From an uncultured Clostridia bacterium (lineage in GTDB: Bacteria; Bacillota; Clostridia; Christensenellales; Borkfalkiaceae), in the NCBI GenBank assembly GCA_947629875.1, contig CANRFK010000001.1, positions 1-40,242 on the forward strand: a stretch of DNA of 40,242 nucleotides, in the 5' to 3' direction. Within the stretch, counting starts at the first letter, position 1. The number at the start of each line of letters is the position of its first letter. The notes under the pieces were generated by a model. The model was not told the DNA's origin, made no database searches, and saw only the letters and a list, made by a program, of their open reading frames with translations. Positions 23,801 to 32,949 of this stretch are shown one piece after another. Position numbers and translations under genes: made by a program.

Positions 23801-26101
23801 ATGAAAAAATTTATCAGCATTTTATGTTCGGTCGTGTTGGCGTGCGTGTTCCTCCTTGCGGGGTGCGGCGGGTCCGCCGCGCCCCCTGCGGGGACGCCGT
23901 CGCTCCGCCTGCGCAGTGAAAAAGAGCAGGCGCTCAAAGTGGGCGAGGGGATCACGCTCGTCTGGACGACAGCAAACACCGAGGAAGGCGTGACGTTCGC
24001 TTCCTCCGATAAAGCCGTCGTCACGGTGGATAACTACGGCTCGGTGGAAGCCGTCGGCACGGGCGAGGCGGATGTCACCATCACCCTCGTCGAGGATACG
24101 TCGGTCTCCGAGAAGGTGCATTTCACGGTCACGCGCAACTTCTTCATGCAGGAAAACGGCTATAAGAACGGCACCATCGATTTCACGAACGCCGAAACGG
24201 GCGGCACCGTCCTCATCAAGGACGGACAGGCGCAGCTCCTCGTCGAGCGTCCCGGGCAGGCGTGGTTCTTCAAGTGCCACTTGAAGCGCACGGGCTGCAC
24301 GAACGGCGATACATGGGGCAGATGGGGCGTGGGCTCCTTCCTCGTGAACGCGGGTACCCCCATCGGCGAAGTCATGCTGTGGGCGGGCTTCCAAAACAGG
24401 GATGAAAACGCAAATACATGCGTTCCCTACTACGGCGGCTGGCGCACGACGGGCAACGCGCAGGAGACGGAGGTCGAACTCACAACCTCTCCCATCGAGA
24501 TGGGCGGGGAAGCGGACGTCACCATCATCCGCCTCGGCACCAAACACTACGTCATCTTCGAGTGCGGCGACGAAGTTGTCAAGACGGTCGTCGACATCGA
24601 AAAATTTGCGGGCAAGGATACCTTCCCGGGCGTGTTCGGACAAAATCAGGTCATCGAAGTCTCAAATTACGACGCTTCCAACGAGGAAGACGAAGTGCTC
24701 GCCGCGCTCGATACCTTCCAGCTCGCCGAAGAAGTGGAAGTCAACGGGCTCGACAATCGCCTCATCGCGGGCAGAGAATACGACCTCACCGCGTCCGTCT
24801 ATCCCGCGGTCACCGTCAACAAAAACGTGACATGGGGTATGGAAACTGCGAAGGAGGGCGTCACGCTCACCCCCGCGGGACACCTCACCGTGGGCGCAAA
24901 TGTGCGCGGCGATATCACCGTGCGCGTCACGGCGCAGTCGGGCGAGAACGTCACAAAGACCCGCACCTTCACCGTCGTCGCCCCGCCGACCTCATCCTCG
25001 TCTCTCTTCGAGACGGAGATGTACATCGGCGAGAGCGGCAACATGACCGCAGAGGCGGCGGGTGCAACATTCACCGCGGGAGAGAATTACCTTCCCCTGA
25101 AAACGAGCGGGGAAACGTGGTACGTCTCGGCGACCGTACAGGGCGCAGAGCAGAAAGACGGCGTGCGCGCGGGATTTTTGAGCGCGGCGGCGGGCTATAC
25201 GAAGTACTTCCGCTACGGCATTGCGGGCAGTGGCGGCACGGCGCGCCATGCCGAATACGGCGACGGGTACGGGGAAACGTTCACCCTCAATTACGCCGCC
25301 AACGGCGATACGGCGCACGGCTTTATGGGCGCCAACACCATCGGGCTTCTGAAAGACGGCGCGTCTTACTATCTCTTCGCGAACGGCAAACTGATCGCCA
25401 AAAAAGAGGCAGCGTTTGCGGGTGAGACCTTCCTCGTCCTCTATGCGGAGGGATGCGGCGTGACCTTCTCCAACGTCACCGTCAAGACGGGCACAGAGGC
25501 GGCCGCAGAGCTCGAAAAGCATGCCTTCTATGTCGGCGGCTACGTCACCAAGACGGGGAACGTCTACAAGCTCGCAGGCGAGGACTTCGGCGAGGCGAAC
25601 AACATGAACTGGCCTCCCGATAACGACTACATGAACGGGCTCAAATTCGCCCAAGCGATCAAGGGCGACTACACCATAGAGTTCACCATGTCCGAGATAA
25701 AGCCCTACGGCAGCTCCTATGACGGAAAGGTGCTCGTCTATCTCAAGAGCGAACGGGTGACGGCCTCCATCCAATTCGTCATCAAGGGCAACAGTTCGTT
25801 CCCCACGGTCGCCCTCTGCACCAACCTCGACGACAATTCCTGGGACGAATACACGTTGCCCGCGGGCGTCGATCTGCTCAACGGCGAAACGCAGGTGAAG
25901 ATCGTCAAGAAGGCGGCGGGGGCGGAGCTCTGGCTCAACGGCACGCAGATAACTGCGGTCACGAAGAGCGGCGCCACGGTGGATGTGGACACGCTCCTGC
26001 GCAACAACGGGTATTGGAATGCGGACACCGCCTGCACGCCCGGCATTGGGTCGTTCAAGTGCGGCGTCACCATCACGAACCCCGTCATCACCCAATCATA
26101 A
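23801..26101 (+). CDS. Ig/lectin-like lipoprotein, paralogue of the upstream giant protein (766 aa)
   Basis: The ATG at 23801 is chosen because GGAGGT lies directly before it; an ATG six codons earlier has no ribosome site. Lipobox LAGC, cysteine 22. Residues about 25-107 form an Ig-like domain, and about 108-295 a beta-sandwich unit clearly paralogous to residues 145-315 of the upstream protein (shared pattern GT-I/L-xF, then V-I-DGQAQLLVER-type and AW-F). A second Ig-like domain (about 300-395) and two more beta-sandwich domains (about 400-570 and 575-766) follow; the last has IKGDYTIEFTMSE, like the GDFSIEFTV motif upstream. It is probably a second glycan-binding surface protein of the same operon. 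Confidence 0.85.
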   Translation: MKKFISILCSVVLACVFLLAGCGGSAAPPAGTPSLRLRSEKEQALKVGEGITLVWTTANTEEGVTFASSDKAVVTVDNYGSVEAVGTGEADVTITLVEDTSVSEKVHFTVTRNFFMQENGYKNGTIDFTNAETGGTVLIKDGQAQLLVERPGQAWFFKCHLKRTGCTNGDTWGRWGVGSFLVNAGTPIGEVMLWAGFQNRDENANTCVPYYGGWRTTGNAQETEVELTTSPIEMGGEADVTIIRLGTKHYVIFECGDEVVKTVVDIEKFAGKDTFPGVFGQNQVIEVSNYDASNEEDEVLAALDTFQLAEEVEVNGLDNRLIAGREYDLTASVYPAVTVNKNVTWGMETAKEGVTLTPAGHLTVGANVRGDITVRVTAQSGENVTKTRTFTVVAPPTSSSSLFETEMYIGESGNMTAEAAGATFTAGENYLPLKTSGETWYVSATVQGAEQKDGVRAGFLSAAAGYTKYFRYGIAGSGGTARHAEYGDGYGETFTLNYAANGDTAHGFMGANTIGLLKDGASYYLFANGKLIAKKEAAFAGETFLVLYAEGCGVTFSNVTVKTGTEAAAELEKHAFYVGGYVTKTGNVYKLAGEDFGEANNMNWPPDNDYMNGLKFAQAIKGDYTIEFTMSEIKPYGSSYDGKVLVYLKSERVTASIQFVIKGNSSFPTVALCTNLDDNSWDEYTLPAGVDLLNGETQVKIVKKAAGAELWLNGTQITAVTKSGATVDVDTLLRNNGYWNADTACTPGIGSFKCGVTITNPVITQS

Positions 26102-26110
26102 GGAGGTAGC

Positions 26111-27820
26111 ATGAAAAGAATCGGAATTATCTGCCTTGCACTTGCGTGCGCGGCGGTCGGTGCGCTCGCCGGCTGTGGCAACGAAACGAACCCCGATCAT
26201 ACGGGCGGAAAGATAGAATACGAGACCTACGAAAGCTCCACCGTAAAGTTCACCGACAACGCGGCCGCGGGCGAATACAACACCGACCTGTGGTACCGCA
26301 ACGACCTCACGCGGGACATGGGAGACCCCATGGTCGTCTACGAGGACGGGTACTTCTACGCCTACGGCACGCGCGGCGGGCTCGGCTTCAACTGCTACCG
26401 TTCGGACGATCTCACCAACTGGGAGGATCTCGGCGTGGTATTTTCGGGGGCGAAGGCGGTCGGCTCGACGGAGACGAGCCTCTGGGCGCCCGACTTGCAG
26501 AAGATCGGCGACACGTGGTATCTGTACTACACCGTCAACATCAACTACCCCTCGGGCAACACCGAGCCGAGCTACTGCCAGATCGGCGTTGCGACGGGCG
26601 ACAGCCCCGCAGGCCCGTTTGCGCAGGTGTTCGATCCCTCCATCTCCGAGCAGACGCTCGCCAATACGCCCTTCAAGGACATGAAGGGGAGCACCATTCT
26701 CGACCAGAACGTTTTCGAGGACGATGGCGGCAAATTGTATATGTATTTCAGCTACGATTGCTCCAAGAACCCGTTCAAGTCCGAGCACTACGAGAACAAC
26801 GCGGAGATCTGGGGCGTGGAGTTGAAGAGCCCGACGGAGTGGGATATCTCCACGCTCACGCGCCTCATCCGCCCCGGCTACAAGAAGGTGGACGACGCCG
26901 TTCCCCTCATCCAGTGGGAGAATTGGTCTCCCTCGTTTGCAAACGGCTTTGAGTGCGCGGAGGGCCCGTACATGGTAAAGCACGGCGGGAAATATATTCT
27001 CACCTATTGCGCAAACAGCTTTGTGGATCTCGAATACGCCGTAGGATACGCCGTGGGGGATACCCCGTTCGGGCCCTTCGTAAAGCCCAACGACAGCTAT
27101 CTCCAAAATATGCTTCTCGGCGTGCCGGGCGAGGGCGGAACGTACGTCAGCAACCGCTATAAGGGGTTCATGACGGGCACGGGACACGCCTCCGTCGTGG
27201 ATGTGGAGGGCGAACTCATGTTTGCCTATCATGCGCATCAGGCGCGCGAATGGAACGCCGACATCGAACACGGCAATTGGCGCGCCCTTGCCTTCGACTA
27301 TCTGTACTTCGACGCGCAGGGGATGCCCTATACCAACGGCCCCACGTGGTCGCTCACGCGGCTTCCCGCCGCGGTCAGCGGGTACACAAATCTCGCGCCC
27401 TCGGCAACGGTGCGCGCCGACGGCGAGAATATCGCCTATCTCACCGATAATTTCACCAACCGCGCAATCAAGACGCAGGAAGTCGCGCGCGAGACGACCT
27501 TCAAAGCGGGCAGGCGGAGCATCGAACTCACGTTCGCAAGTCCCGTGCGCATCAAGGCGGTCGTCGTCTGCAATTCTTACGACTACGAGCTGCGCACCCA
27601 ACAGATCGCGCAGATCGACTTCGGAGAGCACAAGGGAATCGTCGGCGCGAACTTCAATTCCGCCTATCTGAAAACGGATGACGAGTTCATTTATCCGCAT
27701 TCTGCCTACAACGTGGAGCTTGAATCGGATATCATCACCGACCGCGTGGTCATCACCTTTGAAAGTGCGGTGGATTTTGCGGTCGGAGAAGTGGAAATCA
27801 TCGGGAGGACAATACAATGA
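26111..27820 (+). CDS. Family 43 glycoside hydrolase lipoprotein with C-terminal beta domain
   Basis: 569 residues, lipobox LAGC with cysteine 22, so it acts outside the cell. The five-bladed propeller has the three GH43 acids: Asp72 in MGDPMVV (base), Asp198 in LDQNVF (pKa modulator) and Glu284 in ECAEGPYM (acid). SLWAPDLQKI and HASVVD are further family signs. Residues about 430-569 form a beta-sandwich that resembles a discoidin/carbohydrate-binding module (NLAPSATV onward). GH43 enzymes mostly remove arabinofuranose or xylose, some galactose; the subfamily is not clear to me. AGGAGGT precedes the start, and the stop overlaps the next ATG by four bases. Confidence 0.9.
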   Translation: MKRIGIICLALACAAVGALAGCGNETNPDHTGGKIEYETYESSTVKFTDNAAAGEYNTDLWYRNDLTRDMGDPMVVYEDGYFYAYGTRGGLGFNCYRSDDLTNWEDLGVVFSGAKAVGSTETSLWAPDLQKIGDTWYLYYTVNINYPSGNTEPSYCQIGVATGDSPAGPFAQVFDPSISEQTLANTPFKDMKGSTILDQNVFEDDGGKLYMYFSYDCSKNPFKSEHYENNAEIWGVELKSPTEWDISTLTRLIRPGYKKVDDAVPLIQWENWSPSFANGFECAEGPYMVKHGGKYILTYCANSFVDLEYAVGYAVGDTPFGPFVKPNDSYLQNMLLGVPGEGGTYVSNRYKGFMTGTGHASVVDVEGELMFAYHAHQAREWNADIEHGNWRALAFDYLYFDAQGMPYTNGPTWSLTRLPAAVSGYTNLAPSATVRADGENIAYLTDNFTNRAIKTQEVARETTFKAGRRSIELTFASPVRIKAVVVCNSYDYELRTQQIAQIDFGEHKGIVGANFNSAYLKTDDEFIYPHSAYNVELESDIITDRVVITFESAVDFAVGEVEIIGRTIQ

Positions 27821-29340
27821 AGAAAGGGAAGATCATCACAAAAATCATCGCCGTGGGGCTCGCCGCCGCGTTTACCGCAGGGATCGCGGCGGGCTGCGGG
27901 AGCGGCTCGAACAATGTGCAGGACGATCTCAAATTCGATGAGTTCGGCGACCCCGTCTTTGAGAACGTCGACCTCAAAGTTTGGTCGATCGTCGGCGACC
28001 CGGACGACGTGTATCTCGAAAAGGTCAACAAGATGTTCAACGACTATTACCGCGAGAACGGCTTGCAGGCGAAGATCACGCCCATCGTCAACGGCGACTT
28101 TTATCAGCAGGTCGCAAACACCATCACCACCGATCCCCGCAACGCGCCCGACGTCATTATCATTCACAGCGAGCGCCTCTCGGGGCTTGCGGCGAACAAC
28201 GTGATCGTGCCCATGTCCGAGTATTTTGAAGCGGCAAAGACGGAATTCGATCCCGATGCCTATCTCGATAACGTCATGGGCGAGTGCTATTACCAGAACA
28301 AGCTGTACGGCGTGCCGCTCGATGTGCACGCGGGCGTATGGTTCGTGCGTTCGGATATCCTCGAAAAGAACGGGCTCGAAAAGCCCACGACGCTCACGGA
28401 GTTCGTCGAAGTGTGCAACGCGCTCGTCGAGAAGTACGAAGCGGGCACCCTTTGGCACCGCGAGATGAACAAGACCAACGAGGCGGCGTGCGTGTGGACG
28501 CAGAGCAAGACGTTCGGCGACAACTACTATCCCGTCGTCATGAGCAAGGACGGCGGCATCGAGCAGGGCTGGATCCCGCAGACGGCGGTATTCCAGAACG
28601 GCGGAAAGCTGACCGACGAAAAGGGCTATCCCGCGTGGAACACGAAGGGGCTCGAGGACGTGATGACGATGTTCCGCAATTGGCAGACGGGGCAGGGCGA
28701 CTTCAAGGGAACGCCCTACAAGGGCGCATTCGTGAGCGGCAAGGATGACGTAAACACCGTCTGGTCCAAGCTCGCGAGCGGCGAAGCGGTATTCAGCTGC
28801 GAAGGCCCGTGGTGGATCGAACAGCGCCTGAATGAGTACGAAGATATTCTCGGGGATCTTCCGGACGATGGGAATAAGACGTACGCCCCCCTCGATATCA
28901 TGAATATGTCCAAGCTGTACGCGCTCGATGAGAACGCAGAGTACGCGGGAGAGATCTACGGCGTGGGGCACTGCTTCTCCATCTGCCGCACGGTGACGAG
29001 CAAGACGAAGCGCGTTGCCGCCGCGCTCTATGCGAAATTCATGACGGAAAACGCCGTCGATTACATGCAGGGCGGGCATCTTCCCGCATGCAAGGCGATC
29101 CTCGAATCGCAGCAGTACAAGGAAAAGCCCTTCTACGACCGCTATCTCAAAGAATTCGGCGACCCCGAAAACTTCGTGATGCTCGGCAATACGCCCCATT
29201 ACAGCGCCGTCTACGAGGGGTTGAAGAACGTCTATTCGGATATCTTCAATTCCAACTTCAAGGATCGCACGGTCGCCCAGATCATCAAGTCGCGCTACGA
29301 TTACGCGGTCAACTTCATCAAAGCGTCGGAGGGACTGTAA
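27817..29340 (+). CDS. Sugar ABC transporter substrate-binding lipoprotein (CUT1 type)
   Basis: 507 residues, signal peptide with AAGC and lipidated cysteine 27. The mature part is a family 1 extracellular solute-binding protein: LKVWSIVGDPD near the N-terminus, then APDVIIIHSERL, and a hinge and C-lobe with YGVPLDVHAGVWFVRSDIL. At 507 residues it is longer than classical maltose-binding proteins, as is common for oligosaccharide binders. It starts inside the GH43 stop (ATGA) and ends directly before the first permease. It should deliver oligosaccharides produced by the GH43 and SGNH lipoproteins to the permeases. Confidence 0.93.
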   Translation: MKKGKIITKIIAVGLAAAFTAGIAAGCGSGSNNVQDDLKFDEFGDPVFENVDLKVWSIVGDPDDVYLEKVNKMFNDYYRENGLQAKITPIVNGDFYQQVANTITTDPRNAPDVIIIHSERLSGLAANNVIVPMSEYFEAAKTEFDPDAYLDNVMGECYYQNKLYGVPLDVHAGVWFVRSDILEKNGLEKPTTLTEFVEVCNALVEKYEAGTLWHREMNKTNEAACVWTQSKTFGDNYYPVVMSKDGGIEQGWIPQTAVFQNGGKLTDEKGYPAWNTKGLEDVMTMFRNWQTGQGDFKGTPYKGAFVSGKDDVNTVWSKLASGEAVFSCEGPWWIEQRLNEYEDILGDLPDDGNKTYAPLDIMNMSKLYALDENAEYAGEIYGVGHCFSICRTVTSKTKRVAAALYAKFMTENAVDYMQGGHLPACKAILESQQYKEKPFYDRYLKEFGDPENFVMLGNTPHYSAVYEGLKNVYSDIFNSNFKDRTVAQIIKSRYDYAVNFIKASEGL

Positions 29341-30396
29341 GTGGCTCGCATGACAACGGCAAGCGAATATGCGCTCAAACGGAGCAAGCGGAAGCAGTTC
29401 TTCAAGAATTACGGCATCGTTTTGCTGTTTCTCGGGCCGTTCATCTTCTTCTTCCTGCTCTTCTGCGTCTATCCGCTCTTTTACGGCATCGTGATGTCGC
29501 TGATGCGGTATAACATCGCCGATCCTTCGAAGAACGAGTGGAGGGGGTTCTCCTATTTTCAGACGCTCCTCTCCAACAGCAACAGCATTTACAACACCGA
29601 GTTTTGGTACTCGATGAAGAATACCGCGCTGTTTGCCGTCATTCTCGTGCCGCTTGCCATTCTCGTGCCGCTCGCCATTGCCGTTCTCGTGAACAGCAAG
29701 CCGCGCGGCTACAAAGTGTTCCGTGCGCTCATCTATTTCCCGTCCATTTTGCCCGTCTCGGCGAGCGGCGTCATCTTCATCTCGCTCTTCGGCACCAACT
29801 TCGGCTACATCAACCAATGGCTGGGACAGACGATCGGATGGCTCGATCAAACGACGACGGCGTGGTTCGTCATCATCCTGCTCTGTCTGTGGGGTGGATG
29901 GGGCGGCAACTTCATCATTTTGAGCGCAGGGCTCAAAAACGTCGATAAGAGCCTCTATGAGGCGGCGAGCGTGGACGGCTGCACGGGCATCCGCCGGATG
30001 TTCGCGGTGACGCTCCCCGCCATCAAGCCGCAGCTCATCGTCTGCCTCTTCACCACCATCATCGGCTATTTCGGGCTGTACGGGCAGGTCTACGTGCTCA
30101 CCAACGGCGGGCCCGCCAACCCCGATACCGGCGTCGGCACGACTGCCACCATCATGTGGTATCTGCAGTCGCTCATGAACTCCGGACAATACGATATTTA
30201 CGGCATGGTGAGTGCGATGGGGCTGACGCTCGGCGTGTTCATCGGCTGCATTACGGGGATCCAACTGTTTCTTACGCGTGAACGCAAGAGCGGCACCAAG
30301 CTCGCCCGCGCCTTTGCCGCATACAAGGCGGAAAAGGCGGAGAAGGCATCGGAGCCCGTGCCCGCCGTGCGGGAGGAGGCAAACGGAAATGAGTAA
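29341..30396 (+). CDS. Sugar ABC transporter permease 1 (MalF/UgpA type)
   Basis: 351 residues with about six membrane helices and the EAA loop EAASVDGCTGIRRMFAVTLP that contacts the ATPase. The GTG start directly after the upstream stop is preferred because GGAGGG lies seven bases before it; an ATG at 29350 is the alternative. The C-terminal tail (about 315-351) is cytosolic and rich in Ala, Glu and Lys. Its stop overlaps the next permease gene by eight bases. Confidence 0.93.
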   Translation: MARMTTASEYALKRSKRKQFFKNYGIVLLFLGPFIFFFLLFCVYPLFYGIVMSLMRYNIADPSKNEWRGFSYFQTLLSNSNSIYNTEFWYSMKNTALFAVILVPLAILVPLAIAVLVNSKPRGYKVFRALIYFPSILPVSASGVIFISLFGTNFGYINQWLGQTIGWLDQTTTAWFVIILLCLWGGWGGNFIILSAGLKNVDKSLYEAASVDGCTGIRRMFAVTLPAIKPQLIVCLFTTIIGYFGLYGQVYVLTNGGPANPDTGVGTTATIMWYLQSLMNSGQYDIYGMVSAMGLTLGVFIGCITGIQLFLTRERKSGTKLARAFAAYKAEKAEKASEPVPAVREEANGNE

Positions 30397-31372
30397 AGTT
30401 CTTCTCGCCGCCATTATCGTCGTCTGCACCGTCTGCTTCGCCATGGTCGTGCTCGATTTTGTCGTAGTGGGGTTGAAAAAACGCAAGGAACTCGGCGAAG
30501 GCAGGGTGGCGCGGTATCTCTCCAAAAACCTGTTCCGCCTCAACGCGTTCGTCTTTTTGCTCCTGTTCTGCATCGTATGGCTCGTGCCCATCGTCGTGGG
30601 CGTCATCGGCTCCTTTACGTCGCAGTACGCATTCGAGAACCACCCGGGCGAGCTCATCCCGTCGGACGGGTTTACCTTCGATAACTACATCGCCCTGTTC
30701 AGCAAGTACGATACGAACGGCGTGCGCCTTCCCGTGGAGCGCTGGATCCTCAACAGTTTCATCGTCTCTACGGTCACAACGGTGCTCTATCTCACCATCG
30801 CGGGGTTCGCGGCTTACGCCTTTGTATTTTTGCGCTTCCGCGGACAGAGGATCGTATTTTACGTGCTCATCTTCACGATGGTCATCCCGGGGGTCGCCAC
30901 CATGACGGCGCAGCTCGCAAACATGGCCAACCTCGGCATCTCAAAGTCGCTGTTTGCACTCATCCTGCCGAGCCTCGGCGGCGTGGGGGGACTGTACCTC
31001 ATCCGCCAGTTCTTTTTGGGCATCCCGCAGGACCTCATCGAATCGGCGCGCATCGACGGGTCGAGCAACCTCCGCATCTTCGTCAAAATCGTCTTACCGC
31101 TTGCGAAATCCGTCTTTCTCGTGCAGGGGCTGTTCTGCTTCATGGGCGCGTGGAACGATCTCCTGTGGCCGCAGGTCATCCTCGGCACGGCGGATAAGTC
31201 GCTCTGGACGTTGCAGGTCGGCATCGCGTACATCGCGGGCAGCAAGACGGCGAACAGCATCGGCATCAACCTCGCAAGCGCCATCGTGAGCGCCGTGCCC
31301 ATCCTCATTCTGTATATCTTTACGCAGAACAAGATCATCGAAGGCGTTGCCGCCACGGGCGTCAAACGTTGA
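30389..31372 (+). CDS. Sugar ABC transporter permease 2 (MalG/UgpE type)
   Basis: 327 residues starting MSKVLLAAIIV. It has an additional N-terminal membrane helix (about 3-25) before the usual six. The EAA-loop equivalent is ESARIDGSSNLRIFVKIVLP. The protein ends GVAATGVKR, a typical GVKG/GVKR tail of this family. AGGAGG lies nine bases before the ATG at 30389; an in-frame extension to 30278 would run through the previous gene and lacks a ribosome site. It pairs with permease 1 to form the membrane channel. Confidence 0.93.
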   Translation: MSKVLLAAIIVVCTVCFAMVVLDFVVVGLKKRKELGEGRVARYLSKNLFRLNAFVFLLLFCIVWLVPIVVGVIGSFTSQYAFENHPGELIPSDGFTFDNYIALFSKYDTNGVRLPVERWILNSFIVSTVTTVLYLTIAGFAAYAFVFLRFRGQRIVFYVLIFTMVIPGVATMTAQLANMANLGISKSLFALILPSLGGVGGLYLIRQFFLGIPQDLIESARIDGSSNLRIFVKIVLPLAKSVFLVQGLFCFMGAWNDLLWPQVILGTADKSLWTLQVGIAYIAGSKTANSIGINLASAIVSAVPILILYIFTQNKIIEGVAATGVKR

Positions 31373-31386
31373 ATTACGGAGCAGAC

Positions 31387-32931
31387 ATGGAAAAAAATAT
31401 CACATTGCAGGAAGCAAGAACCCAATACAAGGAAAACAAGGGAAGAGTCGTAGCGGAAGAGGCGGGCGGCTTTGTCGTGCTGCTACGGGACATCAACAAG
31501 ATTTACGATAACCACGTTCAGGCGGTCTACGATTTCAACCTGTCCATCGAACGGAACGAGTTCATCGTCCTCGTCGGACCCTCGGGCTGCGGCAAGTCGA
31601 CGACGCTCCGCATGATCGCGGGGCTCGAAGAGATCTCCTCGGGCTATCTCTACATCGACGGCGTGCTCGCCAACCACCTCGAAAGCAAGGATAGGGACAT
31701 TGCAATGGTATTCCAGAGCTACGCGCTCTATCCCAACATGACGGTGTACGACAACATCGGCTTCGGGCTTGCCGTCCGCCGTATTCCCAAGGAGGAGATC
31801 AGGCAAAAGGTGTTCGAGGCGGCGGAGATCCTCGACCTCGGCCCCTACCTCGACCGCAAGCCGCGCGAGCTCTCGGGCGGACAGATGCAGCGCGTCGCCC
31901 TCGGGCGGGCGATCGTAAGGAACGCCAAGCTCTTCCTCATGGACGAGCCGCTCTCCAACCTCGATGCCAAACTCCGCGTGCAGATGCGCAGTGAGATCGT
32001 CAAGCTGCACAAGCGCATCTCGGCGACCACCGTCTACGTCACGCACGACCAGACGGAGGCAATGACGATGGCGGACCGCATCGTCGTCATGAACAAGGGC
32101 TTCGTCCAGCAGATCGGAACGCCCTCGGAGATATACAGCGAGCCCGCCAACGTCTTTGTCGCCACCTTTATCGGCAGTCCTCCCATGAACGTGTTCCGCG
32201 CACAGATGCGCGACGGCGCGATTTGGGAAGGGGAGAGCGGCGTCACGCTGCCCGCCGGCACGGACGAGACGTTCGGCGCGTTTGTCGCCCAAAAGATCGC
32301 CTATTTCGGCGAACTCAAAGGGCGGTGCGAGGCGGCGATGAAGGAGGCGGTCTCGCAGGCGTGCGAGGCGTTCGGCGCATCCTCCAAGCGGACGGCGGCG
32401 CTCACCGCGGCATACGAAAGCGGCGAATGGCGCACCGTCATCCGTCTCCTCAAAAAGTACGCGGGCCCGCTCATGGAGGAGGAGCGCGCCGTCGCGGCGT
32501 CCCTGCAACAGGCAGGTTCCGCGGAGGCGTTCGTCAAAAAGGAGGAGGCAGCCGTTCCCGAGAAGAAGCGCAAGCGTAAAGAGGAGAAGCCCGATCTGCA
32601 CACCCAAAACATTGGGCGCATCGAGGCATACCTCAAAGCGTACGAGAGCGCGGCGGCCGAGCGCGAACTCTTCATCGGCATCCGCCCCGAGCACATTCAT
32701 CTCGCGGACGAATTCAAGGGAGCGGCGAGCGAGCCGTTCACCGCCGTCGCCGATTTCGTGGAACTGCTCGGCAGCGAACTGTGCGTCTACTTCAACGCGT
32801 TCGGCGGCCGCCTCATCTGCAAACTCTCCGCCGACCGCCTCATCCGCATGGGCGAGGAAGTGCGGCTCTGTTTCGATATGGAAAAGCTCAAACTGTTCGA
32901 CGGCGTGGGCGGAATGCGGATCGTGAAATAA
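31387..32931 (+). CDS. Sugar ABC transporter ATPase (MalK/MsmK type) with a long insertion
   Basis: 514 residues from the ATG at 31387 (GGAG five bases upstream; a TTG at 31369 is less likely). Walker A GPSGCGKST 64-72, signature LSGGQ 162-166, Walker B LFLMDE 182-187, H-loop His220. The regulatory domain begins normally (FIGSPPMN at 261-268), but the GIRPEH motif, usually a few dozen residues later, is only at 431-436. The extra stretch of roughly 125 residues (about 305-428) is helical, charged, and carries a KKRKRKEEK segment. Family members are normally near 370 residues. It energises the permeases encoded just upstream. Confidence 0.92.
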   Translation: MEKNITLQEARTQYKENKGRVVAEEAGGFVVLLRDINKIYDNHVQAVYDFNLSIERNEFIVLVGPSGCGKSTTLRMIAGLEEISSGYLYIDGVLANHLESKDRDIAMVFQSYALYPNMTVYDNIGFGLAVRRIPKEEIRQKVFEAAEILDLGPYLDRKPRELSGGQMQRVALGRAIVRNAKLFLMDEPLSNLDAKLRVQMRSEIVKLHKRISATTVYVTHDQTEAMTMADRIVVMNKGFVQQIGTPSEIYSEPANVFVATFIGSPPMNVFRAQMRDGAIWEGESGVTLPAGTDETFGAFVAQKIAYFGELKGRCEAAMKEAVSQACEAFGASSKRTAALTAAYESGEWRTVIRLLKKYAGPLMEEERAVAASLQQAGSAEAFVKKEEAAVPEKKRKRKEEKPDLHTQNIGRIEAYLKAYESAAAERELFIGIRPEHIHLADEFKGAASEPFTAVADFVELLGSELCVYFNAFGGRLICKLSADRLIRMGEEVRLCFDMEKLKLFDGVGGMRIVK

Positions 32932-32949
32932 TTTTTGTGAGGAACGGAT

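Noticed and set aside
27706..30657. Long minus-strand open frame opposite GH43, the binding protein and permease 1
   Set aside because: It crosses three well-supported plus-strand genes with clear motifs and has no recognisable domain.
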